Assembly (NCBI RefSeq): GCF_000092045.1
Contig: NC_007766.1
Span: 372,001-436,000, forward strand
DNA from: Rhizobium etli CFN 42
Lineage (GTDB): Bacteria > Pseudomonadota > Alphaproteobacteria > Rhizobiales > Rhizobiaceae
Reading direction: 5' to 3'
Length of the DNA: 64,000 nucleotides
Under the pieces are notes generated by a model. It made no database searches and was not told the DNA's origin. It saw only the letters and a program-made list of their open reading frames with translations. Below are positions 1 through 9,222 of the stretch, piece after piece. The first letter of the stretch is position 1, and the number at the start of each line of letters is the position of its first letter. Position numbers and translations under genes: made by a program.

Positions 1-895
1 GTAAGCCGACAGTGCCGACCAGGCGGCCTTCCGGATCCTTCACCGGCAGGGTGCGGATATTATGCTTCAAAAGAAGATGTCGCGCGGCGTCCGGCTCGCA
101 GGTCTCGCCGATGGCGATCACGTCACGCGACATGATATCGGCGCAGCTGATCTTGTCGTTTGATCGGATGGCTGCCTGCAGTTCGACCTGCTGCAGCAAT
201 CTTCCGAGGTCTGCCCGATCGATATCGAACGTTTCGTCGAGCGCCTCGAGGGCGGCATCGACATCCTCCTCGCGAAAGCCCACCCGCGCGGCGGATGGCG
301 GATCGATCGTCTGGTGGGTGTTCTCCGCCGGCTTCGGAACGACGTGCGGATAGTTCCGTCTGGAAAGCTTGTGGAACAGCAGCCCGAGCCCCACGAGAAT
401 GCAGGAGTTCAAAGCGACCGGCACGAAGGGAAAGAGGAACCCCCAACCGGCGACGACGGGACCGCCGAGCACGGCGGTGAGTGCCGCAGCCCCTCCCGGC
501 GGGTGAAGGCATCGCGTGAACGACATCGCGCCGATGGCCAGCGAAACGCCGACACCCGTTGCGATGATCGGATCACGAATGAAATAGGCGGCAATGATGC
601 CCATCAGAGCGGAAATTGTATTGCCGCCGATGATCGCCCACGGCTGTGCCAGCGGACTTGCCGGCACTGCGAAAAGCAGCACCGCCGACGCCCCCATCGG
701 CGCGACGATCAATGGAAGATGCGGCCCCTGGCCAAACAGATAGCCGCTGATGACGCCGGTGAGGCCGATGCCCAGCAAGGCGCCGAAACAGGCGATCAAT
801 CGTTCTCTTAATGTCGCGCCGGCCAGGATCGGCGAAAACAGGCGAAAGCGGCGGATACGGCTCGGCCCCACTTTCGGTGAAACGGGAAACTGCAT
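1..895 (-). CDS. HPP family membrane protein with CBS domain, partial (3' end off window)
   Basis: The reverse-strand frame opens at ATG 895 and runs off the left edge, so only about 298 residues are visible. The first 170 residues hold the HPP domain: several hydrophobic segments with the motif HPPGGAAALTAV and a PMGASAVLLFAVP stretch, as in HPP membrane proteins. After about residue 240 a CBS domain begins (SCADIMSRDVIAIG, then IRTLPVKDPEGRLVGTVG), which normally binds adenosine nucleotides. HPP proteins have been linked to nitrite transport in plastids and cyanobacteria; the substrate here is unknown. It lies 55 bp downstream of the LysR gene on the same strand, so the two may be cotranscribed. 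No strong ribosome site was seen before ATG 895, so the start is moderately certain. Confidence 0.85.
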   Translation of the reverse strand, partial: MQFPVSPKVGPSRIRRFRLFSPILAGATLRERLIACFGALLGIGLTGVISGYLFGQGPHLPLIVAPMGASAVLLFAVPASPLAQPWAIIGGNTISALMGIIAAYFIRDPIIATGVGVSLAIGAMSFTRCLHPPGGAAALTAVLGGPVVAGWGFLFPFVPVALNSCILVGLGLLFHKLSRRNYPHVVPKPAENTHQTIDPPSAARVGFREEDVDAALEALDETFDIDRADLGRLLQQVELQAAIRSNDKISCADIMSRDVIAIGETCEPDAARHLLLKHNIRTLPVKDPEGRLVGTVGL

Positions 896-950
896 GCGAA
901 GACCAATTATGAGTGAGGATAATCTGGGGGTGACGGAAGAGAGGCAGGAG

Positions 951-1856
951 CTAGTTCGCCGCCAGCCTGACCTCTCTGCCTTTGGTTGCGCCAAGCACTT
1001 CATGAAAGGCCCTGAAAGCGCTGGGGCAATTGTCCTTGCGATAGACCAGCAGGGTCTCGACCGGCCCGAGCTGATGGGTATGAACGGCGGTCGGCCAGTG
1101 CATGAGATCGAGAACGGACCTGGGCATCACGCCCGCCGTATTCCCAGTCGCAACGCTCGCCAGGATCGCGTGGTAGGAACCGAGCTCGCTCGTCGGCAGG
1201 GTGTTCGATTTGCGCGCCCAGTTTTCGGCAATCCGGCGATAGGTGCAGCCGGGTTCCAAAGCTGCCAGCGATCCGACCCGCAGGTCGGCCGCGGAGTTGA
1301 TGGCGGGATGGCCGGATGGCAGCACGATCAACAGATCTTCGACAAAAACCGTCTCCATCTCCAGCGCCATGAGTTCGGCATCGAAATCCGAATCCTCCTC
1401 GCGCATCGTCTCCGGCGGGCGGGCAATCAGCGCGCAATCCAGCACATCGGCCAGAACATCGCGGGCAAGATCGCGAGAAGCCCCCATTGTCAGATGCAGC
1501 GACACATCCGGCCACATCCGGTTGAATTGCGTCAGCGCCGCCGGCAGGCGGCTTGCCGCCGTGCTTTCCATCGTGCCGACCCGTAATGTTCCCGATGGGG
1601 CGAGAGGCCGCACGGCCCGGCGCGCTTCTAGCGCAAGCGCCATCAGCCGGTTGGCATAGGTGAGAAACGTCTCGCCCTCCCGAGTCAGCGTCATCTTCTT
1701 GCCGTCGCGGCTGAACAGGCAAGCGCCAAGGTCCTCCTCCAGTTGCTGGATGCGTGTCGTCACGTTGGACGGCACCCGACCGACTGCCTTTGCGGCCTTG
1801 GTAACGCTGCGGTCGCTGGCGACGGCGAGGAATATCTCGATCGACGAAAGGTCCAA
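951..1856 (-). CDS. LysR-family transcriptional regulator
   Basis: A 301-residue protein of normal LysR length. The N-terminal winged helix-turn-helix occupies about residues 1-60 (FLAVASDRSVTKAAKAVGRVPSNVTTRIQQLEEDLG, followed by LFSRDGKKMTLTREG), and residues 90-295 form the periplasmic-binding-like effector domain (GTLRVGTMESTAASRLP). The start codon is a TTG at 1856; there is no in-frame ATG that would keep the helix-turn-helix. The HPP membrane gene follows on the same strand and is the likeliest target, but the effector cannot be told from sequence. Confidence 0.9.
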   Translation of the reverse strand: MDLSSIEIFLAVASDRSVTKAAKAVGRVPSNVTTRIQQLEEDLGACLFSRDGKKMTLTREGETFLTYANRLMALALEARRAVRPLAPSGTLRVGTMESTAASRLPAALTQFNRMWPDVSLHLTMGASRDLARDVLADVLDCALIARPPETMREEDSDFDAELMALEMETVFVEDLLIVLPSGHPAINSAADLRVGSLAALEPGCTYRRIAENWARKSNTLPTSELGSYHAILASVATGNTAGVMPRSVLDLMHWPTAVHTHQLGPVETLLVYRKDNCPSAFRAFHEVLGATKGREVRLAAN

Positions 1857-2152
1857 TGAAAAATCTCTTTTCGGGAATTAAAGCGAGTCATTGTTCTCTA
1901 TATAAAAATCATAACCCGAGCTCAAGCGGGTTTAGGCACAGGCAAAAACCCGGACTCGGGGCAGTGCGTGAAGGCTCCCGGGCTCGACCTTCACTTGAAA
2001 ATGTCCGTGCCATCTGCAGGCCAGACGGCCGAATGATTGCCAAAAAAAAGATCGAGACGCCGCCGAAATAGCCACGCAAACCGCTGCATCGTCTCCACTG
2101 CAGCGCGTTTCGAGGCTGGCATGGAGATTGCGTCTCTAGGCTGATCTGTAGA
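1857..2152. other. Intergenic region upstream of the LysR gene
   Basis: This 296-bp stretch separates the LysR start from the forward small membrane gene. It is AT-richer near 1857-1915 (TATATAAAAATCATAA), consistent with the LysR promoter and autoregulatory site. No convincing protein, RNA gene or repeat was seen in it; reading frames crossing it lack ribosome sites and domain content. Confidence 0.4.
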
Positions 2153-2482
2153 ATGACCGGCGCCGACCATATGCTGCACCTTGTTTTGACCTGCCTTCTT
2201 CTGAGCGTCGCTTCAGGCCTCAGCATGCGACGTTTTCTTCTGCCGTATTTTCCCGGCGGCGATCTCGCCGAGAAATCCGCTCCCGTGACGATCGTCGCAA
2301 GCGCGGTGTTTCTGGCGACAGTCGCCTTCACCATCTCCGATCAGAATCTCTGGGCCAAATCCATGGTCCTGATGCTCTGCCTTTTGCTGGCGGCAATGTT
2401 CGACGACGCCCGACCCAGGCTGACGATCGCCCTTTCTGCCGTTAGCCTGGCCGCCTATCTCGGGCTGCGCTCGATTGGCTGA
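2153..2482 (+). CDS. Small hypothetical integral membrane protein
   Basis: A 109-residue frame whose composition is that of a membrane protein: hydrophobic stretches at about residues 7-22 (MLHLVLTCLLLSVASG), 43-60, 66-82 (WAKSMVLMLCLLLAAMF) and 90-106. No family is recognised. The ATG at 2153 has no clear ribosome site; ATG 2171 (second methionine, directly before the first hydrophobic stretch) is an equally good start. The gene stands alone, divergent from the LysR gene. Function unknown. Confidence 0.5.
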   Translation: MTGADHMLHLVLTCLLLSVASGLSMRRFLLPYFPGGDLAEKSAPVTIVASAVFLATVAFTISDQNLWAKSMVLMLCLLLAAMFDDARPRLTIALSAVSLAAYLGLRSIG

Positions 2483-2641
2483 GTACCCGGCCGTCTTGTC
2501 CGCGCAAGCGGCGGTGAGACAATTGGCTGAGCAACTTCTCGCGGCGCCAAAAACGATCTTCGCGACAGAATAGTTTCGCAATATAATTCTCTCCTGCTGA
2601 ATATTTCGAAGCGGATCGCTTCAAGAATGGGGAGAGAGGCG

Positions 2642-2878
2642 ATGAATATCGAGCGGCGAGAGAGGATCTGGTCGGAGTGGTATGCCTGGCATCCTGTTCA
2701 GCCGATCGATGACACGGTGTTCTGGCTCGAGACCGTATACCGGCGGGAAACGGCGGAAGGCCTGTGGCAATATCGTTCCTTCCGACCGAAGCCGAACGTA
2801 TCAAGGCTTCGGCCGCCATGCCCATTTATCCCGGCGCTTAATTCCCGTCAGCCGAGCGCCTGGCTGACGAGCGCATAG
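2642..2878 (+). CDS. Small hypothetical protein, tryptophan-rich N-terminus
   Basis: The frame starts at ATG 2642 behind a GGGGAGAGG ribosome site. The first 50 residues (IWSEWYAWHPVQPIDD, FWLETVYRRET, LWQYRSF) resemble short conserved hypothetical proteins built around W-x-PV and WLE-V-RR patterns that are common in rhizobia and their phages. The last 30 residues look less protein-like and overlap the convergent GNAT gene by 31 bp, so the tail may be altered by a frameshift relative to relatives. Function unknown. Confidence 0.5.
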   Translation: MNIERRERIWSEWYAWHPVQPIDDTVFWLETVYRRETAEGLWQYRSFRPKPNVSRLRPPCPFIPALNSRQPSAWLTSA

Positions 2879-3750
2879 GTTTTCGGCCGATGCCCCACCT
2901 GACCTCCCGGACTTGGAAGCCAAGGGTCGCCCAGAGACATGGTCGTCACGAAGTCAAAGACAGCAAGGCCACAGCGGGAGAGAAAATCGGCAAATATCCC
3001 GACTTTCTCGCGCGTATCGAGGCGTAGGAATGACCCCGTATGCTCGAGCGCATGCGGATGGACGACCGCGATTGCGTCTGCGTCGCTGCTCGCCACCACC
3101 GGACCAATGACATGGCCGCGCCCGAACCGTCGGCAAAGCGAAAAGGCCTCGATCCGGCCGGCGCGAACCAAAACGACGCCTTTGGAATGTGCCATGAGCT
3201 GTGTCAGAAGTAGCGTGCGGTCCGTGCCAAAGGCAAGGCGATCCAGTTCCACGATCGCCTCCAGATCCTCAGCTTCCACGGGTCGGATCGCGACACTGGG
3301 CGGCAACTCCACATCCGGTGGCGCTATCGCTTCGCCCTGGCATTGAAAGACGGGCGCCTCACGAACAAAGTTCAAGGACAGATATAGGCGTCGCGCCGCC
3401 CGCGTCGCGTTCAGCCCAAGATTACGCCCGGCAACCTGGTCGAGCGCGTGGCCCATCAGCCACTGCCCAGCACCATTGGCCTGCAGGCGCGGCGAGGTGA
3501 TGACCATACCGATTGTGGCGAACCGATCATCATAGGGAAACCACATCGCGGAGCCCAGGATGCGCCCGATTTCATCGATAGCCGCAATGCCTTGGCCGAA
3601 TTCGCGTAGGAATTGCCAGTCTTCACGGCGATGCGGCCAGGCGACGGACATCGAAAGCGCATGCAGCTTGTCGAGATCGACGCTGTCGATCCCGGTTATG
3701 CGCGTCTCGAAACTATCGACCAACCTGGATTCGGATGTCAGTGCACTCAC
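2848..3750 (-). CDS. GNAT family N-acetyltransferase with C-terminal YitH-type domain
   Basis: A 300-residue protein with an N-terminal GNAT fold (acetyl-CoA site around ITSPRLQANGAGQWLMGHALD, then LYLSLNFVREAPVFQCQGE) and a second acetyltransferase-like domain after residue 155 (AIVELDRLAFGTDRTLLL, FSLCRRFGRGHVIGPVVA). GTG 3750 is chosen as start because a GGAGG lies six bases upstream of it; a longer TTG start at 3780 has no such site. It is a paralogue of the gene at 18041-18877: both share AWPHR-EDWQ / GWPHRTEDWQ at the start and end in SQALG. It is divergent from the ArgE-like gene. The acceptor amine is unknown. Confidence 0.88.
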   Translation of the reverse strand: MSALTSESRLVDSFETRITGIDSVDLDKLHALSMSVAWPHRREDWQFLREFGQGIAAIDEIGRILGSAMWFPYDDRFATIGMVITSPRLQANGAGQWLMGHALDQVAGRNLGLNATRAARRLYLSLNFVREAPVFQCQGEAIAPPDVELPPSVAIRPVEAEDLEAIVELDRLAFGTDRTLLLTQLMAHSKGVVLVRAGRIEAFSLCRRFGRGHVIGPVVASSDADAIAVVHPHALEHTGSFLRLDTREKVGIFADFLSRCGLAVFDFVTTMSLGDPWLPSPGGQVGHRPKTYALVSQALG

Positions 3751-4007
3751 TCCCGCCCTCCTGCGGCGTTGTCCGGCCAACCCTTAAAGCTGCGCACGGA
3801 AACCCTTCGTTGAGATTAGGACGGATCGCGCGACACAATTCACTGGCGAAGCCTGTGCAAACACAACAATCGTCCAAATCCAGTGCAGTTTCGGCAAATA
3901 AAGCCAGGCCGGGTCTCTACAGTCATCGGCCAGATCCCGACCGCCGCCCGTACCTTTGACCGCGAGTGGGCCGGTGCAATTCTATATCCCGCGATGCGAG
4001 GAAGCTC
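3751..4007. promoter_or_regulatory. Divergent promoter region, GNAT / argE-like operon
   Basis: A 257-bp non-coding stretch between the reverse GNAT gene and the forward catabolic operon starting with the ArgE-like gene. It must hold both promoters. I could not pick a convincing -35/-10 pair or operator. Confidence 0.4.
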
Positions 4008-5132
4008 ATGCAGGCAATTGAAATCCTCGAAAGGTTGGTCGGCTTTCCCTCGGTCGTCGGCACGCCGAACGGCGAGATCGTTGGGTGGATCAGGCATTAC
4101 CTGCAAAGGCACGGTATTGTCGTCACGGAGATTGCCGGCCCCGAGGGCGACCGGTCGAACCTCTTCGTAACGATAGGTCCAAGGGAGACGCCGGGTTACA
4201 TCCTCTCCGGCCATATGGACGTCGTTCCCGCCACGGAAGGCGGGTGGAGCAGCGATCCGTTCCGTCTCCGCGCCGAAACGGACCGCCTCTACGGTCGCGG
4301 AACCACCGACATGAAGGGCTTTCTCGCCGTCGTGCTTGCCGCCGTCCCGGCACTCGCGGCGGCACAACTCCGCCGACCCATCCACCTCGCTCTTTCCTAC
4401 GATGAGGAGGCAGGCTGCCGCGGGGTCCCGCACATGATCGCCCGCCTGCCTGAGCTCTGTGCACCTCCGCTCGGCGCGATTATCGGCGAACCGAGCGGCA
4501 TGCGGGCGATCCGAGCGCACAAGGGCAAGGCGGCCGCTCGGCTGACGGTCAGAGGCCGGTCCGGCCATTCCTCGCGCCCCGACCGGGGACTAAATGCAAT
4601 CCATGCCATGACCGACATCTTGGTTTGCGCCAGCGCCGAAGCCGAACGGCTGGCGCAGGGTCCGTTCGAACATGTTTTCGAACCGCCCTATTCCTCCCTC
4701 CAGGTCGGCACATTGAAGGGTGGCCAGGCGGTCAACATCATTCCCGATAGCTGCGAAGCCGAGTTCGAGGCGAGGGCTATTTCCGGAATCGACCCGGCCA
4801 CGCTGCTGGCGCCGCTGCGAACGATGGCCGACGCACTGCGGCAACGCGGCTTTCAGTCGGAATGGCGCGAACTCAGCGCCTATCCGGCGCTGTCGCTTGC
4901 CGCCGATGCGCCGCTTGCACGCTTGCTTGGCGAACTCACCGGTGTCGAGCCACTCGCCGCCGTCAGCTACGGCACCGAGGCCGGTCTTTTCCAGCGCGCA
5001 GGCATCGATGCGATCATCTGCGGGCCGGGCGATATCGCCCGTGCTCACCGACCGGACGAATTCATCCTCGCGAACGAACTCCTGGCCTGCCAGGCGATGA
5101 TCGAGGCACTCGCCCGACGTTGCATCGCCTGA
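4008..5132 (+). CDS. argE: ArgE-like M20 deacetylase (acetylornithine deacetylase family)
   Basis: A 374-residue M20 zinc amidohydrolase. ArgE enzymes hydrolyse N-acetyl-L-ornithine to ornithine and acetate in the cytoplasm. Visible metal and catalytic motifs are SGHMDVVP (His69, Asp71), RGTTDMKG (bridging Asp101), YDEEAG (Glu133 base, Glu134), GEPSG and a C-terminal ARAHRPDEF. The dimerisation domain (GRSGHSSRPDRGLNAI) is present. ATG 4008 is used because GAGGAAG precedes it; an in-frame ATG 42 bases upstream lacks a site. It heads a forward operon of catabolic enzymes, with a GNAT acetyltransferase divergent, so the substrate may be an N-acyl catabolite rather than acetylornithine. Confidence 0.88.
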   Translation: MQAIEILERLVGFPSVVGTPNGEIVGWIRHYLQRHGIVVTEIAGPEGDRSNLFVTIGPRETPGYILSGHMDVVPATEGGWSSDPFRLRAETDRLYGRGTTDMKGFLAVVLAAVPALAAAQLRRPIHLALSYDEEAGCRGVPHMIARLPELCAPPLGAIIGEPSGMRAIRAHKGKAAARLTVRGRSGHSSRPDRGLNAIHAMTDILVCASAEAERLAQGPFEHVFEPPYSSLQVGTLKGGQAVNIIPDSCEAEFEARAISGIDPATLLAPLRTMADALRQRGFQSEWRELSAYPALSLAADAPLARLLGELTGVEPLAAVSYGTEAGLFQRAGIDAIICGPGDIARAHRPDEFILANELLACQAMIEALARRCIA

Positions 5133-5156
5133 CCGTCAGATCAAGGAGCCGATGCA

Positions 5157-6080
5157 ATGACCTTTCTCTTCAATTCCGATGCGAAGCGCGGCGCTATATT
5201 CGCCGAGGCCTTCGCGCGCGAACTGCCCGACATTGCCTTCGCCATGGATCCGGAATCGGTCGAACCGGAGGCGGTGCGCTACCTAATCACCTGGACTGTG
5301 CCGGATGATCTCGCCCGCTACCGCAATCTCGAAATCTTGTTTTCGATCGGCGCCGGCATCGATCAGTTTCGCATCGACGCCGTGCCGGCTCCGGTCAAGA
5401 TAGTGCGCATGGTCGAGGATAGCATCGTCAAAATGATGCAGGAATATGCGACGCTGGCGGTCCTCGCTCTCCATCGCGATCTGCCGGCCTATCTCGACCA
5501 GCAGCGGCGCGGGATCTGGCAACCGATCGCACCCGTTCAGGCCGCAGAACGCCGCGTCGGCGTGCTCGGGCTCGGAATGCTGGGAAGGGCGGTGCTTGAG
5601 AGTTTGCGCCCATTCGGTTTGCCGCTGTCCGGCTGGAGCCGCGCTCCGCGCGCGATCGACAGCGTTCGATGCCTCAGCGGCGGCGAGGGACTCGAGACCC
5701 TGCTTGCCACCACCGATATTCTCGTCTGCATGCTGCCGCTGACGGAGGAGACGCGGGGCTTCCTGAATGCCGAGCTCTTCGCAAGGCTTCCCGCTGGTGC
5801 CGCACTCGCTCATGTCGGTCGCGGCGCCCAGCTCGATCATCAGGCGCTCGTCGCTGCGCTTGACGCCGGACATCTCTCCGGCGCCGTGGTCGATGTTACC
5901 GATCCGGAGCCGCTGCCTCCGGGCCATGCCTTCTGGAATCATCCCAAGATTCTGCTGACGCCGCATATTGCCAGCGTCACTCAAGCCGAGCCCGCGGCGG
6001 CGGCGGTGATCGGCAACATCAAACGGCACCGGGCGGGCCTCGACCCGATCGGGCTGGTCGATCGCGGCCGCGGCTACTGA
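5157..6080 (+). CDS. ghrA: Glyoxylate/hydroxypyruvate reductase A-like D-2-hydroxyacid dehydrogenase
   Basis: A 307-residue NAD(P)-dependent reductase of the GhrA branch. The Rossmann fingerprint is [17 protein letters not shown] (about residues 134-150). The catalytic triad residues are visible: Arg in [17 protein letters not shown], Glu in [15 protein letters not shown] and His in [11 protein letters not shown]. The IGAGIDQF and [16 protein letters not shown] stretches are typical of GhrA, which reduces glyoxylate and hydroxypyruvate in the cytosol. The start has an AAGGAG site and lies 24 bp after the ArgE-like gene, so they are cotranscribed. Confidence 0.88.
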   Translation: MTFLFNSDAKRGAIFAEAFARELPDIAFAMDPESVEPEAVRYLITWTVPDDLARYRNLEILFSIGAGIDQFRIDAVPAPVKIVRMVEDSIVKMMQEYATLAVLALHRDLPAYLDQQRRGIWQPIAPVQAAERRVGVLGLGMLGRAVLESLRPFGLPLSGWSRAPRAIDSVRCLSGGEGLETLLATTDILVCMLPLTEETRGFLNAELFARLPAGAALAHVGRGAQLDHQALVAALDAGHLSGAVVDVTDPEPLPPGHAFWNHPKILLTPHIASVTQAEPAAAAVIGNIKRHRAGLDPIGLVDRGRGY

Positions 6081-6119
6081 TTTATCTCACTACAAATCTG
6101 CACCCTGGAAAGGAAACCC

Positions 6120-6473
6120 ATGTCCCTGCTCAAGACGATCGATACCAACCCGTCCCAAGCGCCGCGCGAGTCCGGTCCCCTCCCCGAGCGGTTGATCGCG
6201 GGCAACCCCACCTTCAAGACCTGGGCGCAGGATGTTGCTCGCGCAGACACGGTCCATACCGGCATATGGGAGGCGACGCCCGGTGAGACGCGTTCGATCA
6301 AGGGCGAGACATTCGAGTTCTGCCATATCCTTTCCGGCCTGGTCGAACTCACACCGGAAGGCGGAGAACCGGTGGTCTACAAAGCCGGAGACAGCTTCGT
6401 CATGAAGCCGGGCTTCATCGGCGTCTGGAAGACCATCGAGACAGTACGCAAGATCTACGTGACCGTGACATGA
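6120..6473 (+). CDS. Cupin-domain protein (DUF861/Cupin_3 type)
   Basis: A 117-residue single-domain cupin. The first 40 residues (SLLKTIDTNPS, ERLIAGNPTFKTWAQD) are a family-specific lead, and the barrel shows GEFEFC-HILSG-VELTPEGG and YKAGDSFVMKPGFIGVWKTIE. This subtype is usually found with amine or ureide catabolic enzymes and has no proven enzyme activity in most cases. An AAGGAAA site precedes the start. A truncated paralogue of its 5' part lies at 33408-33543 on the other strand. Confidence 0.85.
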   Translation: MSLLKTIDTNPSQAPRESGPLPERLIAGNPTFKTWAQDVARADTVHTGIWEATPGETRSIKGETFEFCHILSGLVELTPEGGEPVVYKAGDSFVMKPGFIGVWKTIETVRKIYVTVT

Positions 6474-6652
6474 GCTGGCGGGCGTCGGGCTTCCGCGCGC
6501 GGGCAGCGCGGCGCCAGGCCCGGACGCCCGCCGTAGATTTGACTGGCGGCGGAGCGGAAAACGCAATTTTTGTCCGTCGCAGCAATACCGGTCGATGCAT
6601 GCTGCTCGCTTTCTCCAGCTAGCCTCACGTCAGCTCATGCCGAGGACACGCA
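6474..6652. promoter_or_regulatory. Leader of the aldehyde dehydrogenase gene
   Basis: A 179-bp gap between the cupin and the aldehyde dehydrogenase inside an otherwise tight operon. The segment 6592-6652 is matched at 27446-27506 upstream of a dead copy of the same start, including the identical 16-mer TCGATGCATGCTGCTC. Conservation of this untranslated stretch in both copies suggests an internal promoter or a regulatory leader, or simply recent duplication. Confidence 0.5.
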
Positions 6653-8116
6653 ATGACACTCAGCTTCGATCCGAATTCGATTTCCCTGCCCATGGGACAT
6701 TTCATCGGCGGCCGGCTGGTTCCGGCCGAAGCCGTCATCGATATGCATCGGCCGTCCGACGGCAAGGCTTATGCCGGCTGTCCGCTTGCTGACGCGGCCC
6801 TTGTCGATCAGGCCGTGGAGACGGCAAGGGAGGCGTTAGATAGAAGCAATTGGGGTGGCGGGCGGCCGCGCGAGCGCACCAAGGCGCTGCAGCGCTGGGC
6901 GGACCTGATCGAAGCCGAGGCGGAGACACTCGCCAGACTTGAGGCTCTCTCCTCAACCCGCCCCGTCGGCCATCTCGTCGCCGGCGACATCGCGGTCACC
7001 GCCGAGCAGATCCGCTTCTTTGCCGAATTCGCCGACAAGGAAGGCGGCGATCTCGTCCCGACCGACGACGCGAATCTCGGCATGATCATGACGGAACCCT
7101 ATGGCGTCGTCGGCGCCATCACGCCCTGGAATTTTCCCCTGTCGATGGCAGGCTGGAAGCTTGGCCCGGCACTGGCGGCCGGCAACGCGGTGGTGCTGAA
7201 GCCATCGGAGATGACGCCGTTTTCGACCCTCTATCTTGCCGAGCTTTCGGTGCGGGCCGGTCTGCCCGCTGGTCTCGTCAACGTCGTCCTCGGTGACGGT
7301 CCGATCACCGGAACCGCCATCACCGGCCATCCCGGGATTTCCAAGGTCAGCTTCACCGGCTCGACCGCGGCCGGTGCGGCGATCATGACCAATATCGCCC
7401 GCACGGGCGTGAAGCCGATGACGCTGGAGCTCGGCGGCAAGAGCCCTCAGCTGGTCTTCGCGGATGCCGATCTCGATCTTGCGGCAGGCGCCATCGCCGC
7501 CAGCATTTTGTCCAACGCCGGCCAGGCCTGCATATGCGGATCCCGCCTCATCGTCGAGGCGAAGGTGGCGGACGCGCTCGTAGCGGCCCTCGTCGCCAGA
7601 CTGGCGGCAGTCCGGCCGGGGCCGACCTGGGAGGAAACGACCGATTATTCGCCCGTTATCTCCGAACGCCAAATCGCCCGCATGGATGGCATCATCCGCG
7701 CCGCCATCGACGGCGGGGCCGAATGTCTTACGGGTGGCGGCCGGCTCGATCGTGAGGGCTATTTTTACGCGCCGACGCTGATTTCGGGCGTGACGGCAAC
7801 ATCGCCCGCGGTTCTCGAGGAAATCTTCGGACCGGTTCTGACCATCCAGACCTTCGAGGATGAGGAGGAGGCGCTAAGCCTCGCCGACCACCCATCCTAT
7901 GGCCTGGCCGCGGGCCTCTTCACCCGCGATCTCTCGCGCGCGATCCGCCTCACCCGCCGCCTGCAGGCCGGCACCGTCTGGGTTAACCGTTACGGCCGAT
8001 CGCGCGACCATATCCTGCCGACCGGCGGCTACAAGCAATCCGGAATCGGCAAGGATCTCGGCCGCGAAGCCTATCATGCCAACCGCAAGAGCAAGAGCGT
8101 GCTCATCAGCCTTTAA
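6653..8116 (+). CDS. NAD(P)-dependent aldehyde dehydrogenase
   Basis: A 487-residue aldehyde dehydrogenase of normal length. It has the TPWNFP cofactor motif (about residue 158), SFTGST, the general base Glu259 in LELGGK and the nucleophile Cys293 in GQACICGSR. The C-terminus ends in YKQSGIGKD and KSKSVLISL, as in betaine/gamma-aminobutyraldehyde-type enzymes. It oxidises an aldehyde to an acid in the cytosol; the aldehyde is not known. The next gene starts 9 bp downstream behind AAGGAG, showing cotranscription with the tartrate-dehydrogenase-like gene. Confidence 0.92.
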   Translation: MTLSFDPNSISLPMGHFIGGRLVPAEAVIDMHRPSDGKAYAGCPLADAALVDQAVETAREALDRSNWGGGRPRERTKALQRWADLIEAEAETLARLEALSSTRPVGHLVAGDIAVTAEQIRFFAEFADKEGGDLVPTDDANLGMIMTEPYGVVGAITPWNFPLSMAGWKLGPALAAGNAVVLKPSEMTPFSTLYLAELSVRAGLPAGLVNVVLGDGPITGTAITGHPGISKVSFTGSTAAGAAIMTNIARTGVKPMTLELGGKSPQLVFADADLDLAAGAIAASILSNAGQACICGSRLIVEAKVADALVAALVARLAAVRPGPTWEETTDYSPVISERQIARMDGIIRAAIDGGAECLTGGGRLDREGYFYAPTLISGVTATSPAVLEEIFGPVLTIQTFEDEEEALSLADHPSYGLAAGLFTRDLSRAIRLTRRLQAGTVWVNRYGRSRDHILPTGGYKQSGIGKDLGREAYHANRKSKSVLISL

Positions 8117-8125
8117 GGAGCTCAG

Positions 8126-9169
8126 ATGAAGACCTACAGGATTGCCCTTCTGCCAGGAGACGGCATCGGCCGCGACGTGACCGACGCTGCCTGGGCCGTG
8201 CTCGAAAAAACAGCTGGATCGGGCGGATTTTCCCTTGAGGCAACCCGCTACCCCTGGTCCTGCGACTACTATCTCGAAAACGGCAGCATGATGCCCGCCG
8301 ATGGGATCGAGACGCTGAAGTCTTTCGACGCCATCCTGCTCGGCGCCGTCGGATGGCCCCGAAAAGTGCCGGATTCCGTATCGCTGCACGGCCTCCTGCT
8401 GCCGATCCGCAAGGCCTTCGTGCAATATGCCAATATCCGCCCGCACCGTTTGCTCCCAGGCGTGCAGGGACCGCTGCGGTCTGACGGTTTCGACATTCTC
8501 TGCATTCGTGAAAACACCGAGGGCGAATATTCCGGCGCCGGCGGCCGTATCCATCAGGGCGCGGACAACGAAGTGGCGATCGAAACCGCGATCTTCACCC
8601 GCAAGGGGGTCGAACGCATCCTGCGTTTCGGCTTCGAGCAGGCACGTGCGCGACGCGGCAAGCTTGCCTCGGTGACGAAGTCGAACGCGCAGAAATATTC
8701 GATGGTCTTCTGGGACGAGATCACCCACGGGCTCTCTGCGGAATATCCCGATGTCGAAGTGACCAGCTATCATATAGACGCCATGGCCGCCCGCATGGTG
8801 ATGGCGCCCGAAAGCCTCGATGTCGTGGCCGCCTCCAACCTGTTCGGCGACATCCTGACCGACCTTGGCGCCGCGATCCAGGGCGGGCTCGGCTTTGCCG
8901 CATCCGCCAACATCAATCCCGATCGATCGGCGCCCTCCATGTTCGAACCAGTCCACGGGTCAGCGCCCGATATCGCTCATCTCGGGATCGCCAATCCGAT
9001 CGCCGCCATCTGGTCGGGTGCAATGATGCTGGAACATCTCGGAGAAACGGCCGCCGCCGAAAAGGTGATGGACGCAATCGAAACGACCACTGCGCGCGGC
9101 GTCGGCGCAATTCCCGGCAAGGACAGGACCGACGCGATCACGGCATCGGTGCTTTCGGCGCTCGGCTAG
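8126..9169 (+). CDS. ttuC: Tartrate dehydrogenase / isopropylmalate dehydrogenase family enzyme
   Basis: A 347-residue beta-decarboxylating dehydrogenase. The N-terminus IALLPGDGIGRDV, the IRENTEGEYSG loop, the metal site NLFGDILTDLGAAI and the adenine loop FEPVHGSAPDIA are typical. The loop sequence WPWSCDYY/GWPRKVPDSVSLHGLLLPIRK fits tartrate dehydrogenase/decarboxylase better than LeuB, in which this region is shaped for isopropylmalate. Expected activity is NAD- and Mn-dependent oxidation (with or without decarboxylation) of tartrate or D-malate. It sits in a catabolic operon, not with leu genes, which supports this. Substrate not certain. Confidence 0.85.
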   Translation: MKTYRIALLPGDGIGRDVTDAAWAVLEKTAGSGGFSLEATRYPWSCDYYLENGSMMPADGIETLKSFDAILLGAVGWPRKVPDSVSLHGLLLPIRKAFVQYANIRPHRLLPGVQGPLRSDGFDILCIRENTEGEYSGAGGRIHQGADNEVAIETAIFTRKGVERILRFGFEQARARRGKLASVTKSNAQKYSMVFWDEITHGLSAEYPDVEVTSYHIDAMAARMVMAPESLDVVAASNLFGDILTDLGAAIQGGLGFAASANINPDRSAPSMFEPVHGSAPDIAHLGIANPIAAIWSGAMMLEHLGETAAAEKVMDAIETTTARGVGAIPGKDRTDAITASVLSALG

Positions 9170-9222
9170 CGCGTCGCGCAAACTGGAAGTGATTTGGAAA
9201 AGTTTTGACGAAAGGGGAGAAA

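Noticed and set aside
7874..8956. Long reverse open frame of 360 codons
   Set aside because: It is antisense to the aldehyde dehydrogenase and tartrate dehydrogenase genes, has no ribosome site and no recognisable domain; its length follows from high GC codon bias.
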